Positions 10,109 to 18,809 are shown, counted from the first letter of the stretch. The stretch is DNA of 64,000 nt from Acinetobacter nosocomialis (GCA_025736915.1 CP107049.1:2294001-2358000), one strand, 5' to 3'. Translations and numbers: made by a program. Notes: a model not told the origin generated them from the letters alone.

Positions 10109-11023
10109 ATGATTAAGTGGATCGTATTAGCGATTTTTGTAATATCTGCATTGTATATCCAACATCGCGGCAAAGTGCGTCACTCGTTTTATCGTCAATT
10201 TTTTGACCATTCAACCTTGCTCGCACCGATTAACTTTTTAATGTACATCTTTTCAAAGGTACCGAATCAGCCTTATATCGACACTCAACACTTTAAAGAT
10301 TTAAAAGTGTTAGATGAAAATTGGGAAATGATTCGAGATGAAGCGAAAGCTTTATATGACCAAGGTGGGATTAAAGCTTCGAGTACCTATAACGACTTGG
10401 GTTTCAACTCGTTCTTTAAAACAGGTTGGAAACGTTTTTACCTGAAATGGTATGAGTCGAGCCATCCTTCGGCAGCTGAGCTTTGTCCAAAAACGACAGC
10501 TTTACTGAAAACATTACCAACGATTAAAGCGGCAATGTTTACCGAACTTGCTCCTGATAGCCGTTTGGTTAGACACCGTGACCCGTACGCAGGCTCACTT
10601 CGTTATCACTTAGGTTTAATTACACCAAATGATGATCGCTGTTTTATTGATGTAGATGGTGAAAGATACTCTTGGCGTGACGGTCAAAGTGTTGTGTTTG
10701 ATGAAACTTATATTCACTATGCTGAAAATAAGACCGATCAAAACCGTATTATTTTCTTCGCAGACGTTGAGCGTCCGATGAAAGTGAAATGGATGGAACG
10801 TTTTAACCATTGGTTTGGTCGTAACGTGATGACTGCAGCAAGTTCACCGAATGAAACAGGTGACCAAACGGGTGGATTAAATAAAGCATTTGGTTATGTG
10901 TACCAAATTCGTATTAAAGCCAAAGCATTAAAAGCTAAAAACCGCAAATTATATTACTTCTTAAAATGGTTCCTCATGCTTGGAATTTTCTTCCTGATTT
11001 TTGTGCGACCATATGTATTTTAA
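10109..11023 (+). CDS. lpxO: LpxO-like lipid A 2-hydroxylase (aspartyl/asparaginyl beta-hydroxylase fold)
   Basis: 304 residues. Hydrophobic segments lie at both ends (about 1-17 and 283-302), enclosing a cytoplasmic Fe(II)/2-oxoglutarate dioxygenase domain. The iron ligands are visible as His156-x-Asp158 (RHRDP) and His203 (IHYAEN), with Arg213 placed to bind 2-oxoglutarate. Family members of this type include LpxO, which adds a 2-hydroxyl to the secondary laurate of lipid A at the inner membrane; such an enzyme has been described in A. baumannii. The substrate is inferred from family and topology. It stands as a single gene with its own terminator. Confidence 0.8.
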   Translation: MIKWIVLAIFVISALYIQHRGKVRHSFYRQFFDHSTLLAPINFLMYIFSKVPNQPYIDTQHFKDLKVLDENWEMIRDEAKALYDQGGIKASSTYNDLGFNSFFKTGWKRFYLKWYESSHPSAAELCPKTTALLKTLPTIKAAMFTELAPDSRLVRHRDPYAGSLRYHLGLITPNDDRCFIDVDGERYSWRDGQSVVFDETYIHYAENKTDQNRIIFFADVERPMKVKWMERFNHWFGRNVMTAASSPNETGDQTGGLNKAFGYVYQIRIKAKALKAKNRKLYYFLKWFLMLGIFFLIFVRPYVF

Positions 11024-11025
11024 TT

Positions 11026-11050
11026 AAAGCGCCCGAAAGGGCGTTTTTTT
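11026..11050 (+). terminator. Terminator after the LpxO-like gene
   Basis: The stem CGCCC/GGGCG (11030-11034 with 11039-11043), extended by A-T pairs, has a GAAA tetraloop and is followed by seven T, immediately after the stop codon. Confidence 0.88.
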
Positions 11051-11233
11051 ATTGTGATTATTTAAATAATTTAGATTTATTTTTATGCATTTAAAACGAT
11101 GCTTATTAGCGTGGGGAGTATTTTATTTAAAATTTTAGGTGAATTTTATATTAATTATTGGGATGATAATGCGACTGGTAAATATATGCCTTTCTTGTAC
11201 TTAATAAATTTTAAAAATTTGCGTGGAATATAA

Positions 11234-12277
11234 ATGAATACGGTGATGAAACAAGCTTTAGTAATAACTACATTCAGTGCAGCAGTAATATTAACTGGAT
11301 GTGGTAAATCTAAGCCAGAGCCAAAATCAAAAACAGAAAAAGTTGAGGCAATTTCGGATTGGAGCTGTACGCATCCTGACAATTTAAATCAGATTCAAAC
11401 CTCTTTGAAAAAAGAATATTTGAAGCAAATCGAACGTAGCTTAAGACAAAGTCAATATCAGGTTGATGCTGATATTCTTAATAAAATTAATCAAGGTTTG
11501 AAGTTTGAAATTAAAAATATTCGCACTTTACCATTAGAAGATGAAAGCCAAAAAAATACACAACTCAGCTGTGAAAGCCAGTTAGTTGTTTCATTTCCTA
11601 AAGGTTTACAAAAACGTGCGGAAAAAGCATATGTTGAAGAACTGCGTCACTCTAATGAAGAATCACAGACGCTGAATGACTATTTTTCGGATAATGAATC
11701 ATCTTTGACTCTTGAAAATGATCAATTGAAAGGTGAATTTTTCTATAACATCACAAAAACAGATAAAGAGGGGTTGGTGTTTGATTTACCAAGTCAAAAC
11801 ACTGTGATTGAAGGATTGGTTTTTGTTGCCACTAAAGCTGTGCAATATGCGGCTTATGTTAAAGAAAATGAGTTGATTGACGAAAATATTGAAGAAAATA
11901 GACAAATGTCTGAACAAAATAATGAAGAGCAGACTGCTTTGGCTCAAGAAGCCATGGATGTTCGTAAAAAAGAATTAGATAGCGACAAAGCGAAGCAAGT
12001 GGAACGCTTAAATCTGACTTGGGATAAATTGAGCGCTGAGAAAAAAACTCAATTTAAACAAGATCAATCGGACTGGTTTAAAAAACGTGATGTTGAATGT
12101 AAAGTACTGGCACAAAAAAGTGTGGAAGAAATTCCTGAAAAGGACTTAGAAACTTACCAAAAGCAATCCGATTATTGGACTGCTGATATGCGTAAGCAAA
12201 ATCAGGAGATGCAATATACACAGTGCTTTATTCAAAAAACTGCAGAGCGAACAGTTTATTTAAATAATTTAAACTAA
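11234..12277 (+). CDS. Lipoprotein with LprI/DUF1311-like C-terminal domain
   Basis: 347 residues. The lipobox L-T-G-C (Cys about residue 23) ends a short signal peptide; a second in-frame ATG (11246) would also serve. After a Lys/Glu/Pro-rich linker come a beta-rich domain with paired cysteines (WSCTHP, LSCESQ) and a helical Glu/Lys-rich segment. The final 80 residues carry the pattern W-K-L-...-Q-x2-W-x3-RD-x2-C, then a Cys, then RT-x-YL, matching the DUF1311/LprI domain first known as a lysozyme inhibitor in mycobacteria. The role as a lysozyme or amidase inhibitor is inference. The next gene encodes a papain-fold peptidase-like protein. Confidence 0.72.
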   Translation: MNTVMKQALVITTFSAAVILTGCGKSKPEPKSKTEKVEAISDWSCTHPDNLNQIQTSLKKEYLKQIERSLRQSQYQVDADILNKINQGLKFEIKNIRTLPLEDESQKNTQLSCESQLVVSFPKGLQKRAEKAYVEELRHSNEESQTLNDYFSDNESSLTLENDQLKGEFFYNITKTDKEGLVFDLPSQNTVIEGLVFVATKAVQYAAYVKENELIDENIEENRQMSEQNNEEQTALAQEAMDVRKKELDSDKAKQVERLNLTWDKLSAEKKTQFKQDQSDWFKKRDVECKVLAQKSVEEIPEKDLETYQKQSDYWTADMRKQNQEMQYTQCFIQKTAERTVYLNNLN

Positions 12278-12300
12278 TCTGAAATTCTCCATAAGTGCTA

Positions 12301-12332
12301 GGTCAATCGTGTTGAAATAGATGGGATTGACC
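12301..12332. repeat. 8-bp inverted repeat between the LprI-like and peptidase-like genes
   Basis: GGTCAATC (12301-12308) and GATTGACC (12325-12332) are perfectly complementary with a 16-nt loop, 24 bases after the lipoprotein stop. There is no immediate T-run, so it is either a weak 3' end hairpin or a binding site. Confidence 0.35.
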
Positions 12333-12506
12333 AATCTTTAGTAAGCTCGAAAGGGATTTTTTTATAGAATAAATTTGATAAATTGTTTTTTGTGACCCAT
12401 TTCACAGTGCTGGCAATTTGTTACAACTATTAAAAGCCAACGCATAATTTTGATTCTACAATTGCTCCGTTTTTTCGAAGACTGGTTAGCGGAAGTAGGT
12501 TTCAAA

Positions 12507-13037
12507 ATGGCTCATGCTCATCACGTAGCTCATGCACATGTTCACCACATTAAATTGAGAAAAGAAGAAAGTTCTCAGGGTGACTTAAAAACGAAAGCGA
12601 TGTTAAACAAAGCTTCGGCTGAGACTAAAAAGCATAGCCGATTGGCTTCTAAAAGGCATAAAGTAGAAGACCAAAATATCGATCTGCATAAGTTCTCAAG
12701 CAAACTTGAGAGCATGTCAGCAAAGCACAGTAAAGAAAAATGCGCCAAGAATATCCGTATTGCTTTACAGGCAGCAGGTGCAGATGTTTCAAAGCATCCA
12801 GTAGCTGCATCTGACTGGGGGCATACTCTAGAAAAGAACGGCTATAAGAAAATTAAACCAGCATTCAACCGTCCTCAAGAAGGCGATATTTATATTATTG
12901 AACGTACCAGTGGTCATACCTACGGACATATTGCTGGCTATACCGGTAATGGCTGGTTCTCAGATTTTCGTCAAAAAACCTATGCGGTGTATAAAGAAAA
13001 AGACGTGAAATATAGTTACTATCGTCTCGATTCCTAA
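12507..13037 (+). CDS. NlpC/P60-CHAP-like (papain-fold) peptidase candidate with His-rich N-terminus
   Basis: 176 residues from ATG 12507; an in-frame TTG at 12450 is possible but has poorer context. The N-terminus is strikingly rich in His and Ala (seven His in the first 14 residues), followed by a basic, Lys-rich stretch. The C-terminal 100 residues look like a papain-fold amidase: Cys79 at a helix start (KCAKNIR), the NRPQEGDIYII strand, His141 (YGHIAGY) and Asp153 (WFSDF). No signal peptide or membrane segment is visible. Proteins of this shape include peptidoglycan amidases and secreted effectors. Activity is inferred, not shown. Confidence 0.68.
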   Translation: MAHAHHVAHAHVHHIKLRKEESSQGDLKTKAMLNKASAETKKHSRLASKRHKVEDQNIDLHKFSSKLESMSAKHSKEKCAKNIRIALQAAGADVSKHPVAASDWGHTLEKNGYKKIKPAFNRPQEGDIYIIERTSGHTYGHIAGYTGNGWFSDFRQKTYAVYKEKDVKYSYYRLDS

Positions 13038-13162
13038 AGACCTACGACACACTTTGTCGGACTACTTCGTCATCCCTTGTCAAATTTAGGTTCTGGCACA
13101 GTAAAGCACTTGAAAAGTAAGGATGAAAACATCACATTAGGTGTTCAGTATTAAAGCCATGC

Positions 13163-14971
13163 ATGCCAATAGTGAATCAAAACGCTCGTCCTCATATTGA
13201 AAAAATTTTAGCCCATATGACCCAGCTTCCAGGCGTTTATAAAATGCTAGGGAAAGATGGTGAGTTGTTATATGTGGGCAAAGCGAAAAACCTAAAAAAT
13301 CGGGTATCGAGTTATTTTGTTAAAACCATTGAACATCCGAAAACTCAGGCTTTAGTTGCGCGAATTTATGATATTGAAACGCTTGTCACGCGTTCAGAAA
13401 CTGAAGCGCTGCTTTTAGAACAAAACTTAATTAAACAACATCGTCCGCCTTATAATATCATGTTGCGAGACGACAAGTCATACGTCTATATCTTTGTATC
13501 GGCAGATAAACCGTATCCACGAATTGCCAGTGGACGTGGCAAAGGTAAGCACCAAATTGGTAAATTCTTTGGACCTTATCCAAGTGCTTATAGTGCGCGA
13601 GATACCTTACTGGTTTTACAAAAACTTTTTAATGTCCGTCAGTGTGAAAATAGTTACTTTTCACAGCGCAAACGTCCATGTTTGCAATATCAAATCAAAC
13701 GTTGTTCGGCCCCGTGTGTAGGCTTAGTTTCACCAGAAGATTACAAAGATGATGTGAATAATAGTATTCGTTTCTTACAAGGTGACACCAAAGAATTAAA
13801 TCAAGAGCTGATTGCGAAAATGGAGCAGGCAGCGGCAGATCTTGAATTTGAAAAAGCTGTTTTTTATCGGGATCGATTATCTTTACTCCGTGAAGTACAG
13901 GCACAACAAGCTGTTTTCAAAGTAAAAGGTGAGGCTGATATTTTGGCAATTGCCTATCAGGCTGGCGTGACATGTGTGCAGATTATGCATGTACGTAATG
14001 GACGTATGCTAGGCGGTAAAAGCTATTTTCCCGATATGTTAGGCGATGACCTTGGTCAAATGCTAAGTGACTTTATGGCAAACTTTTACTTTCAGGTTGC
14101 CGATGAAGTACCAAGCGAACTGATTGTAAATACTGCCTTACCTGACCGTAAAGAGTTGGAAGAAGCCTTAGCACAGCAGTTTGGAAAGAAAGTCCAGATT
14201 AAGAGCAGTGTACGAGAAACACGTGCTGAATGGTTAGAACTTGCCGAAATGAATGTTCAACATGCGATTAAAGGGCAGTTGAGTAACCACTTAGAGCTCA
14301 ATGAGCGTTTCCACCAGCTTGAGCAGGTGGTTGGCCGTCCAGTTGATCGTATCGAATGTTTTGATATTAGTCATACCATGGGCGAAGCGCCGATCGCATC
14401 ATGCGTAGTGTTCGACCAAGGCGGTGCACGTAAACGGGACTACCGACAATTTGCCATTCAAGATATTACCGCGGGCGATGATTATGCTGCGATGCGACAA
14501 GCTTTAACGCGTCGCTATAAAAAGGCGATGCTGCCTGACTTGCTTTTAATTGATGGTGGTAAAGGTCAACTTCATATGGCCATGGAAGTGATGCAAGAGC
14601 TTGGGCTTGAAGCTTTCATGATTGGTGTATCAAAGGGTGAAGGACGTAAACCGGGACTTGAAACGCTTCATTTTACTGACGGTACAAAAATCCAGTTACC
14701 CGAAGATCATAAAGCTCTACATTTGATTCAACAGGTGCGTGATGAAGCTCACCGTTTTGCCATTACCAAACACCGCGCTAAGCGTGATAAACGCCGTAGT
14801 ACCTCAGTTTTAGAAGCAATTCCGGGCTTAGGGCCTAAACGCCGTCGAGATTTATTAACACATTTTGGTGGGATTCAAGGCGTGTTAAAAGCATCGGAAA
14901 AAGAGTTGACGGTAGTGCCGGGCTTAGGTGAAGTGATGGCAAGAACGATTTATAAAATTTTGCATGAGTAG
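13163..14971 (+). CDS. uvrC: Excinuclease ABC subunit C
   Basis: 602 residues from ATG 13163; a GTG nine bases later would give 599 and neither start has a strong Shine-Dalgarno. It makes both incisions around DNA lesions in nucleotide excision repair with UvrA and UvrB. Domains in order: GIY-YIG nuclease (about 15-95; GVYKM then YVGKAKNL), cysteine-containing linker ([13 protein letters not shown]), UVR helix pair binding UvrB (about 205-240), RNase H-like 5' nuclease (about 370-540, with IECFDISH and LLIDGGKGQ) and tandem helix-hairpin-helix at the end ([18 protein letters not shown]). Complete. Confidence 0.97.
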   Translation: MPIVNQNARPHIEKILAHMTQLPGVYKMLGKDGELLYVGKAKNLKNRVSSYFVKTIEHPKTQALVARIYDIETLVTRSETEALLLEQNLIKQHRPPYNIMLRDDKSYVYIFVSADKPYPRIASGRGKGKHQIGKFFGPYPSAYSARDTLLVLQKLFNVRQCENSYFSQRKRPCLQYQIKRCSAPCVGLVSPEDYKDDVNNSIRFLQGDTKELNQELIAKMEQAAADLEFEKAVFYRDRLSLLREVQAQQAVFKVKGEADILAIAYQAGVTCVQIMHVRNGRMLGGKSYFPDMLGDDLGQMLSDFMANFYFQVADEVPSELIVNTALPDRKELEEALAQQFGKKVQIKSSVRETRAEWLELAEMNVQHAIKGQLSNHLELNERFHQLEQVVGRPVDRIECFDISHTMGEAPIASCVVFDQGGARKRDYRQFAIQDITAGDDYAAMRQALTRRYKKAMLPDLLLIDGGKGQLHMAMEVMQELGLEAFMIGVSKGEGRKPGLETLHFTDGTKIQLPEDHKALHLIQQVRDEAHRFAITKHRAKRDKRRSTSVLEAIPGLGPKRRRDLLTHFGGIQGVLKASEKELTVVPGLGEVMARTIYKILHE

Positions 14972-15018
14972 CCACGTGTTTAAAATTTGAGTGACAAAAG
15001 CGCTCGTAAATTAATAGC

Positions 15019-15032
15019 TGAATGATCATTCA
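15019..15032. repeat. 14-bp perfect palindrome upstream of the thioesterase gene
   Basis: TGAATGATCATTCA reads the same on both strands, 60 bases before the thioesterase ATG, a usual location for a dimeric regulator such as a TetR-type repressor. The regulator is unknown. Confidence 0.4.
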
Positions 15033-15091
15033 CATGATGGTCAAAATAATGAAAGATACTTCCTAATCACGCACATGACTTAGGGATATGC

Positions 15092-15886
15092 ATGTCATTA
15101 TTACAGCTATTTGAAGATGTAAAACAAAATGAATGGATTGATATACCCGCAGGTTGGTTACAGGGGCGAACGGTTTTTGGTGGCCTTGTTGCTGGGCTAT
15201 TAATGCAAAAAGCATGCTCCCATATTCAAGATTCAAATAAAAGATTATTAAGTTGTAGTGTTACTTTTGTGGGTCCTGTACAGCAAGGCTCTGCCCGATT
15301 GACTATTGAAATTTTAAGAGAAGGGAAGTCAGTCACTACGCTTGAGGCTCGTTTATGGCAAGATGGTGCAGTACAAACCATTTTGGTCGCAAGTTTTGGG
15401 GCGCCTCGTGTATCGAGTATTGAGGTAAAACAAGAACCCGTTGCTCCTGTATATGTTCAACCTGAAAATTTATCTGTCATTCCTTTTGCCAAACATATGC
15501 CTGAATGCTTTCAGCATTTCGAAGTCTGTTGGGCTGAGGGTAATTATCCAGTGACAGCAAGTGAGCATCCAGACTTTGGTGGTTGGTCAAGGTTCTCCCC
15601 AGAGCAACATGAAAATCGTCAACTAACATTGCCTGATTTGATTGTTTTGATGGATATTTGGCCGTCGGGTGTTTTGCCAATGTTTAAGCAAGTTGCACCT
15701 GCGAGTTCTTTAACGTGGCATATTACTTATGTGAACTCAGTCCAGGATCAATTGTGTGACTGGTTTAAATATAAAGTCGTCACAGAACATGCAGCTGAGG
15801 GTTATTCCACAGAATATGCATATCTTTGGGACCAAAGTGATCATTTAATTGCAATTTTGCGGCAAACTGTTACGGTATTTACCTAA
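15092..15886 (+). CDS. Acyl-CoA thioesterase (TesB-like double hot-dog)
   Basis: 264 residues with AGGGA six bases before the ATG. The N-terminal hot-dog half shows WLQGRTVFGGLVAGLLMQ near residues 22-39, typical of the 4HBT_3 thioesterase family, and the C-terminal half is a second hot-dog (GWSRFSPE, LMDIWPSG, TWHITYVN). It is expected to hydrolyse acyl-CoA to free acid and CoA in the cytoplasm; chain length is unknown. It lies between uvrC and pgsA on the same strand, 118 bp before pgsA, preceded by a perfect 14-bp palindrome. Confidence 0.85.
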   Translation: MSLLQLFEDVKQNEWIDIPAGWLQGRTVFGGLVAGLLMQKACSHIQDSNKRLLSCSVTFVGPVQQGSARLTIEILREGKSVTTLEARLWQDGAVQTILVASFGAPRVSSIEVKQEPVAPVYVQPENLSVIPFAKHMPECFQHFEVCWAEGNYPVTASEHPDFGGWSRFSPEQHENRQLTLPDLIVLMDIWPSGVLPMFKQVAPASSLTWHITYVNSVQDQLCDWFKYKVVTEHAAEGYSTEYAYLWDQSDHLIAILRQTVTVFT

Positions 15887-16004
15887 GCAATCCACTTTCT
15901 CGATTCACATATTTCGTATAAAGTGGCTGTTACAGATAGATACAATATTGAAGTATGTGTCTTTGTCTGTTAAAAGATGCGTGAAGACTAAATTGGCGGT
16001 GTTT

Positions 16005-16592
16005 ATGACCACAGGGCGAATCCTGAATATCCCAAATATCCTAACTTTGGCGCGTATCGCGCTTATTCCTGTATTTTTGGTGATTGCATATTGGCCGCCT
16101 GCAATAGGTATTGGTGAGCACGTAGGAAGTATGACTCGTCATATTATCTTGACTGCAATTTTTGTGCTGGCTGCCGTAACCGATTGGTTTGATGGTTATC
16201 TAGCACGAACGTTAAACCAGACTTCAGCATTTGGCCGATTCCTAGACCCGGTTGCAGATAAACTGATGGTCGCAGCTGCACTTATTGTTCTAGTGCAGTG
16301 GAAACCTACCATTGCGATGGCTTTTGCTGCAATTGTTATTATTTCACGGGAAATTACTGTTTCTGCTTTACGTGAGTGGATGGCAGAACTTGGTGCGCGA
16401 ACCAGTGTAGCAGTGTCAACTGTAGGTAAATATAAAACCGCATTTCAAATGATTGCGATTAGTGTATTCCTGCTGAATTGGCAGCCTTTAGAAATGTTGG
16501 CTTATGCTTTGTTATATACCGCAGTCATTCTGACTTTGTGGTCAATGTTTATTTATTTAAAAGCCGCGTGGCCATATCTAAAGCAGCCATAA
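16005..16592 (+). CDS. pgsA: CDP-diacylglycerol--glycerol-3-phosphate 3-phosphatidyltransferase
   Basis: 195 residues from ATG 16005. A longer in-frame start at 15849 overlaps the thioesterase gene and adds non-conserved sequence, so it is rejected. It commits to phosphatidylglycerol synthesis in the inner membrane. The CDP-alcohol phosphotransferase signature is complete: DWFDGYLAR, then eight residues, then GRFLDPVADK (aspartates about residues 60, 63, 81, 85). There are four to five membrane helices, beginning with the IPNILTLARI segment. It has its own terminator. Confidence 0.95.
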   Translation: MTTGRILNIPNILTLARIALIPVFLVIAYWPPAIGIGEHVGSMTRHIILTAIFVLAAVTDWFDGYLARTLNQTSAFGRFLDPVADKLMVAAALIVLVQWKPTIAMAFAAIVIISREITVSALREWMAELGARTSVAVSTVGKYKTAFQMIAISVFLLNWQPLEMLAYALLYTAVILTLWSMFIYLKAAWPYLKQP

Positions 16593-16608
16593 AACCAAAT
16601 AAGATTCT

Positions 16609-16639
16609 AAAAAGCCTTTCCTTGAGAAAGGCTTTTTTT
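16609..16639 (+). terminator. Terminator after pgsA
   Basis: A perfect 12-bp stem (16609-16620 with 16626-16637), 5-nt loop and T-run, 16 bases after the stop. Confidence 0.9.
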
Positions 16640-16761
16640 ATTGCAAAGTGCCAGAATAGAGTGACTCTCGCAATTGGTGTAGTTAATAAATATCATTGGC
16701 AAAAAGGGCGTAAAATGGCATTGTTAGCTTGAGAGATGGCTAAGCAGCAAGGGGGGATTGC

Positions 16762-17373
16762 ATGACACTAGATTTATTTTCTCCAGAACCTTGTACAAAT
16801 TTATTACCGTATGATGGCGAAGTTCAGGACTACGGATGTATTTTAAGTGCCGAAGAAGCCGAGCAATATTTTCATTATTTGTACCGACATCTGGCATGGC
16901 GACATGATGAAGCGAAGTTATACGGCAAGCATTTTATTACTCCCCGTAAAGTCGCTTGGTATGGTGACGAACATTATCGATATAAATATTCTGGTGTTTT
17001 TCGTGATTCTTTACCGTGGGACAGAGCGCTTGCCAAGCTAAAACAGCAAGTAGAGCAGATACTTTCAGAAAAATTTAATTCTTGCTTAGCCAATCTTTAT
17101 GAAGACGGAACGCAAGGAATGGCTTGGCATAGTGACTCGGATGTATCTTTAGCCAGAACTACTACAATTGCTTCCTTAAGTTTTGGAGCAACGCGAAAGT
17201 TCTCTTTTAGGCATATTCAAAGCAAAGAAAAAGTTGAAATGTGGTTACAGCCAGGTCAACTCATTGTGATGCGCGGTGAGACTCAACAATATTGGCAACA
17301 CCGTTTAAATCGTTCGACAAAAATTTTACAGCCACGTATTAATCTGACTTTTCGTCAGTTCAAGTTTTCATAA
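16762..17373 (+). CDS. AlkB-like Fe(II)/2-oxoglutarate dioxygenase (ALKBH2-type)
   Basis: 203 residues with a strong AAGGGGGG ribosome site. The dioxygenase core shows His123-x-Asp125 (WHSDSD) and His180 (WQHRL) as iron ligands and the R-x5-R pair Arg192/Arg198 (PRINLTFR) that binds 2-oxoglutarate, exactly the AlkB pattern. The substrate-lid region PRKVAWYGD (61-69) resembles the ALKBH2/3 branch. It is expected to repair alkylated bases (1-meA, 3-meC) by oxidative demethylation. It is a lone gene, not linked to ada. Confidence 0.9.
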   Translation: MTLDLFSPEPCTNLLPYDGEVQDYGCILSAEEAEQYFHYLYRHLAWRHDEAKLYGKHFITPRKVAWYGDEHYRYKYSGVFRDSLPWDRALAKLKQQVEQILSEKFNSCLANLYEDGTQGMAWHSDSDVSLARTTTIASLSFGATRKFSFRHIQSKEKVEMWLQPGQLIVMRGETQQYWQHRLNRSTKILQPRINLTFRQFKFS

Positions 17374-17446
17374 CTTTTTGCTAAAAATTAGGCAAGAAAA
17401 AAGCCCATGATGGCAGCATGAGCTTATTCCTCTGAGGGAGAGCCTT

Positions 17447-17483
17447 CTATTGATGAGCTGCTGATGAAAAGAATCATCAATAG
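17447..17483. repeat. 10-bp perfect inverted repeat between alkB-like and IclR genes
   Basis: CTATTGATGA (17447-17456) and TCATCAATAG (17474-17483) are perfect complements separated by 17 nt. No T-run follows on either strand. It lies between convergent genes, so it may be a 3'-end hairpin for either transcript. Confidence 0.4.
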
Positions 17484-17567
17484 GTGCTAAAATCATAATA
17501 TGAGAATGTTTAGATATTTTCAATGCTCTAAAGTGTAAGAAAACTTTAAATTATCAAAAATATTATT

Positions 17568-18341
17568 TTAGATCTCACCTTTTTCTGAAAGTTCCATAAA
17601 ACGCTGCTCAATCAATCCAGCATTTTCTTGCAAAATTTCAATCAGTTTTTGAATATTTAAAAAATCAAAACGGTTCTTGGATGCCACTAGCGTTAACGCT
17701 AAAGGAACTTCTTTACTCGAAAAACGAACGGGTACGGCAAGGCCTGAAACATTAGGGTCAATCTCACCTTGTGAGAAATAGAAGCCTTGTTTCTTTATTT
17801 TACGCATACGTTGAATAAAGCTTGGTTCGTCTAGAGCAAACCCTGACTGCGACAGTTCATGTTTAAAACGTTCATAGTAGTCATGCATGCGCTGTTTACT
17901 TAAATGTGACACCATTGTTTTGGGTGATGCACCGACATAAATCGGGCGTGGACAGCCTCGGCCATACGAAAGTAATTCAGTATCTTTGAAAATTTCATGA
18001 TGAATATCAATACAGTAGTCATCATTTAAATAGGTCAGTAAACAGCAGAGTTCGGTGCGCTCTACAATATTTCGCATAAACGGTGTGCTGATTTGGACCA
18101 ATGGGTCTGTTGTTCTTGATACATAGTCAAGAACTGCTATTTTTGAGCCTAAAGTGTAATCGCCAGAAGTACCATTAATACGTTTTAATAAGTCGGCTGA
18201 TACGAGTTCTTTTAGATAACGGTAGCTGGTCGGTTTAGACAAGCCAAGTTCTTCGCAAATAATATCGACATTAATCACTGGTCGTGAAACTGAAAATAAA
18301 TCCAGTACGGTTAAAATTTTGCCAAAACTTGAAATTGCCAT
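17568..18341 (-). CDS. IclR-family transcriptional regulator
   Basis: 257 residues. The N-terminal winged helix (about 1-70; LSKPTSYRYLKEL is the recognition region) and the effector-binding GAF-like domain (about 80-250, with RPIYVGASPK, GFYFSQGEIDPNVSGLAVPV) match the IclR family at normal length. IclR regulators in this genus (PcaU, PobR) sense aromatic acids. It is divergent from a FUSC/DUF1656/HlyD efflux operon of the type that exports aromatic acids, making it the probable regulator of that operon; the ligand is not known. Candidate binding repeats lie between them. Confidence 0.9.
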   Translation of the reverse strand: MAISSFGKILTVLDLFSVSRPVINVDIICEELGLSKPTSYRYLKELVSADLLKRINGTSGDYTLGSKIAVLDYVSRTTDPLVQISTPFMRNIVERTELCCLLTYLNDDYCIDIHHEIFKDTELLSYGRGCPRPIYVGASPKTMVSHLSKQRMHDYYERFKHELSQSGFALDEPSFIQRMRKIKKQGFYFSQGEIDPNVSGLAVPVRFSSKEVPLALTLVASKNRFDFLNIQKLIEILQENAGLIEQRFMELSEKGEI

Positions 18342-18495
18342 GATGTCTTATTCGTATCCTTAATAAACGGGTCACACTTGAGTTCTTATAACAGAAAAAT
18401 TGAAGCTTTGTCTCAATTCCAAGATAACTACCTGATTTAAATATTTTACGCTCAGAATCAGAAAAGTTCTCTTGATTCGCACATCATATATGATT

Positions 18496-18544
18496 AACTA
18501 AAAACATATCAAATTATCAAATTAAGATATTTTAGTTGACTAAA
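18496..18544. promoter_or_regulatory. Candidate IclR-type operator with three TTTAGT half-sites
   Basis: AACTAAAA (18496-18503) is inverted against TTTTAGTT (18530-18537), and TTTAGT-TG-ACTAAA (18531-18544) is itself a dyad, giving three half-sites just upstream of a plausible promoter. Three repeats with one dyad plus one extra copy is the arrangement reported for PcaU and PobR operators of Acinetobacter. Confidence 0.4.
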
Positions 18545-18789
18545 TCACTTTAATTTGAAAAAATTGTGCAACAAAATATCTAATCGAGAAATTGGTTTAC
18601 TCTGCCGACTTTTTCGATGTCTCTCCTTTCCTAAGCTTGGTCGTATAAATAGCGGTCAATCTGAAATCATCTCGGCACATCATGCAAAGATGTAGGAAAA
18701 ATCATTGTATTGAAGGATGCTCTCATTAACTCATTTGTCTATAAGGCAAATGACAAAGTCGTGTTGTCTTTTTAAAAGGCAAGGGGACA

Positions 18790-18809
18790 CTGAGGAGCAT
18801 GCTCATCAG
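18790..18809. repeat. Near-perfect 20-bp palindrome just upstream of the FUSC gene
   Basis: A 20-bp palindrome centred on GAGCATGCTC with one mismatch in each ten-base arm, 26 bases before the FUSC ATG. It would fold over the ribosome-binding region of the transcript or serve as an operator. Confidence 0.4.

Noticed and set aside
15849..16004. Longer pgsA start overlapping the thioesterase gene
   Set aside because: The extra 52 residues are not typical of PgsA; the ATG at 16005 gives the normal length and directly precedes the first membrane helix.
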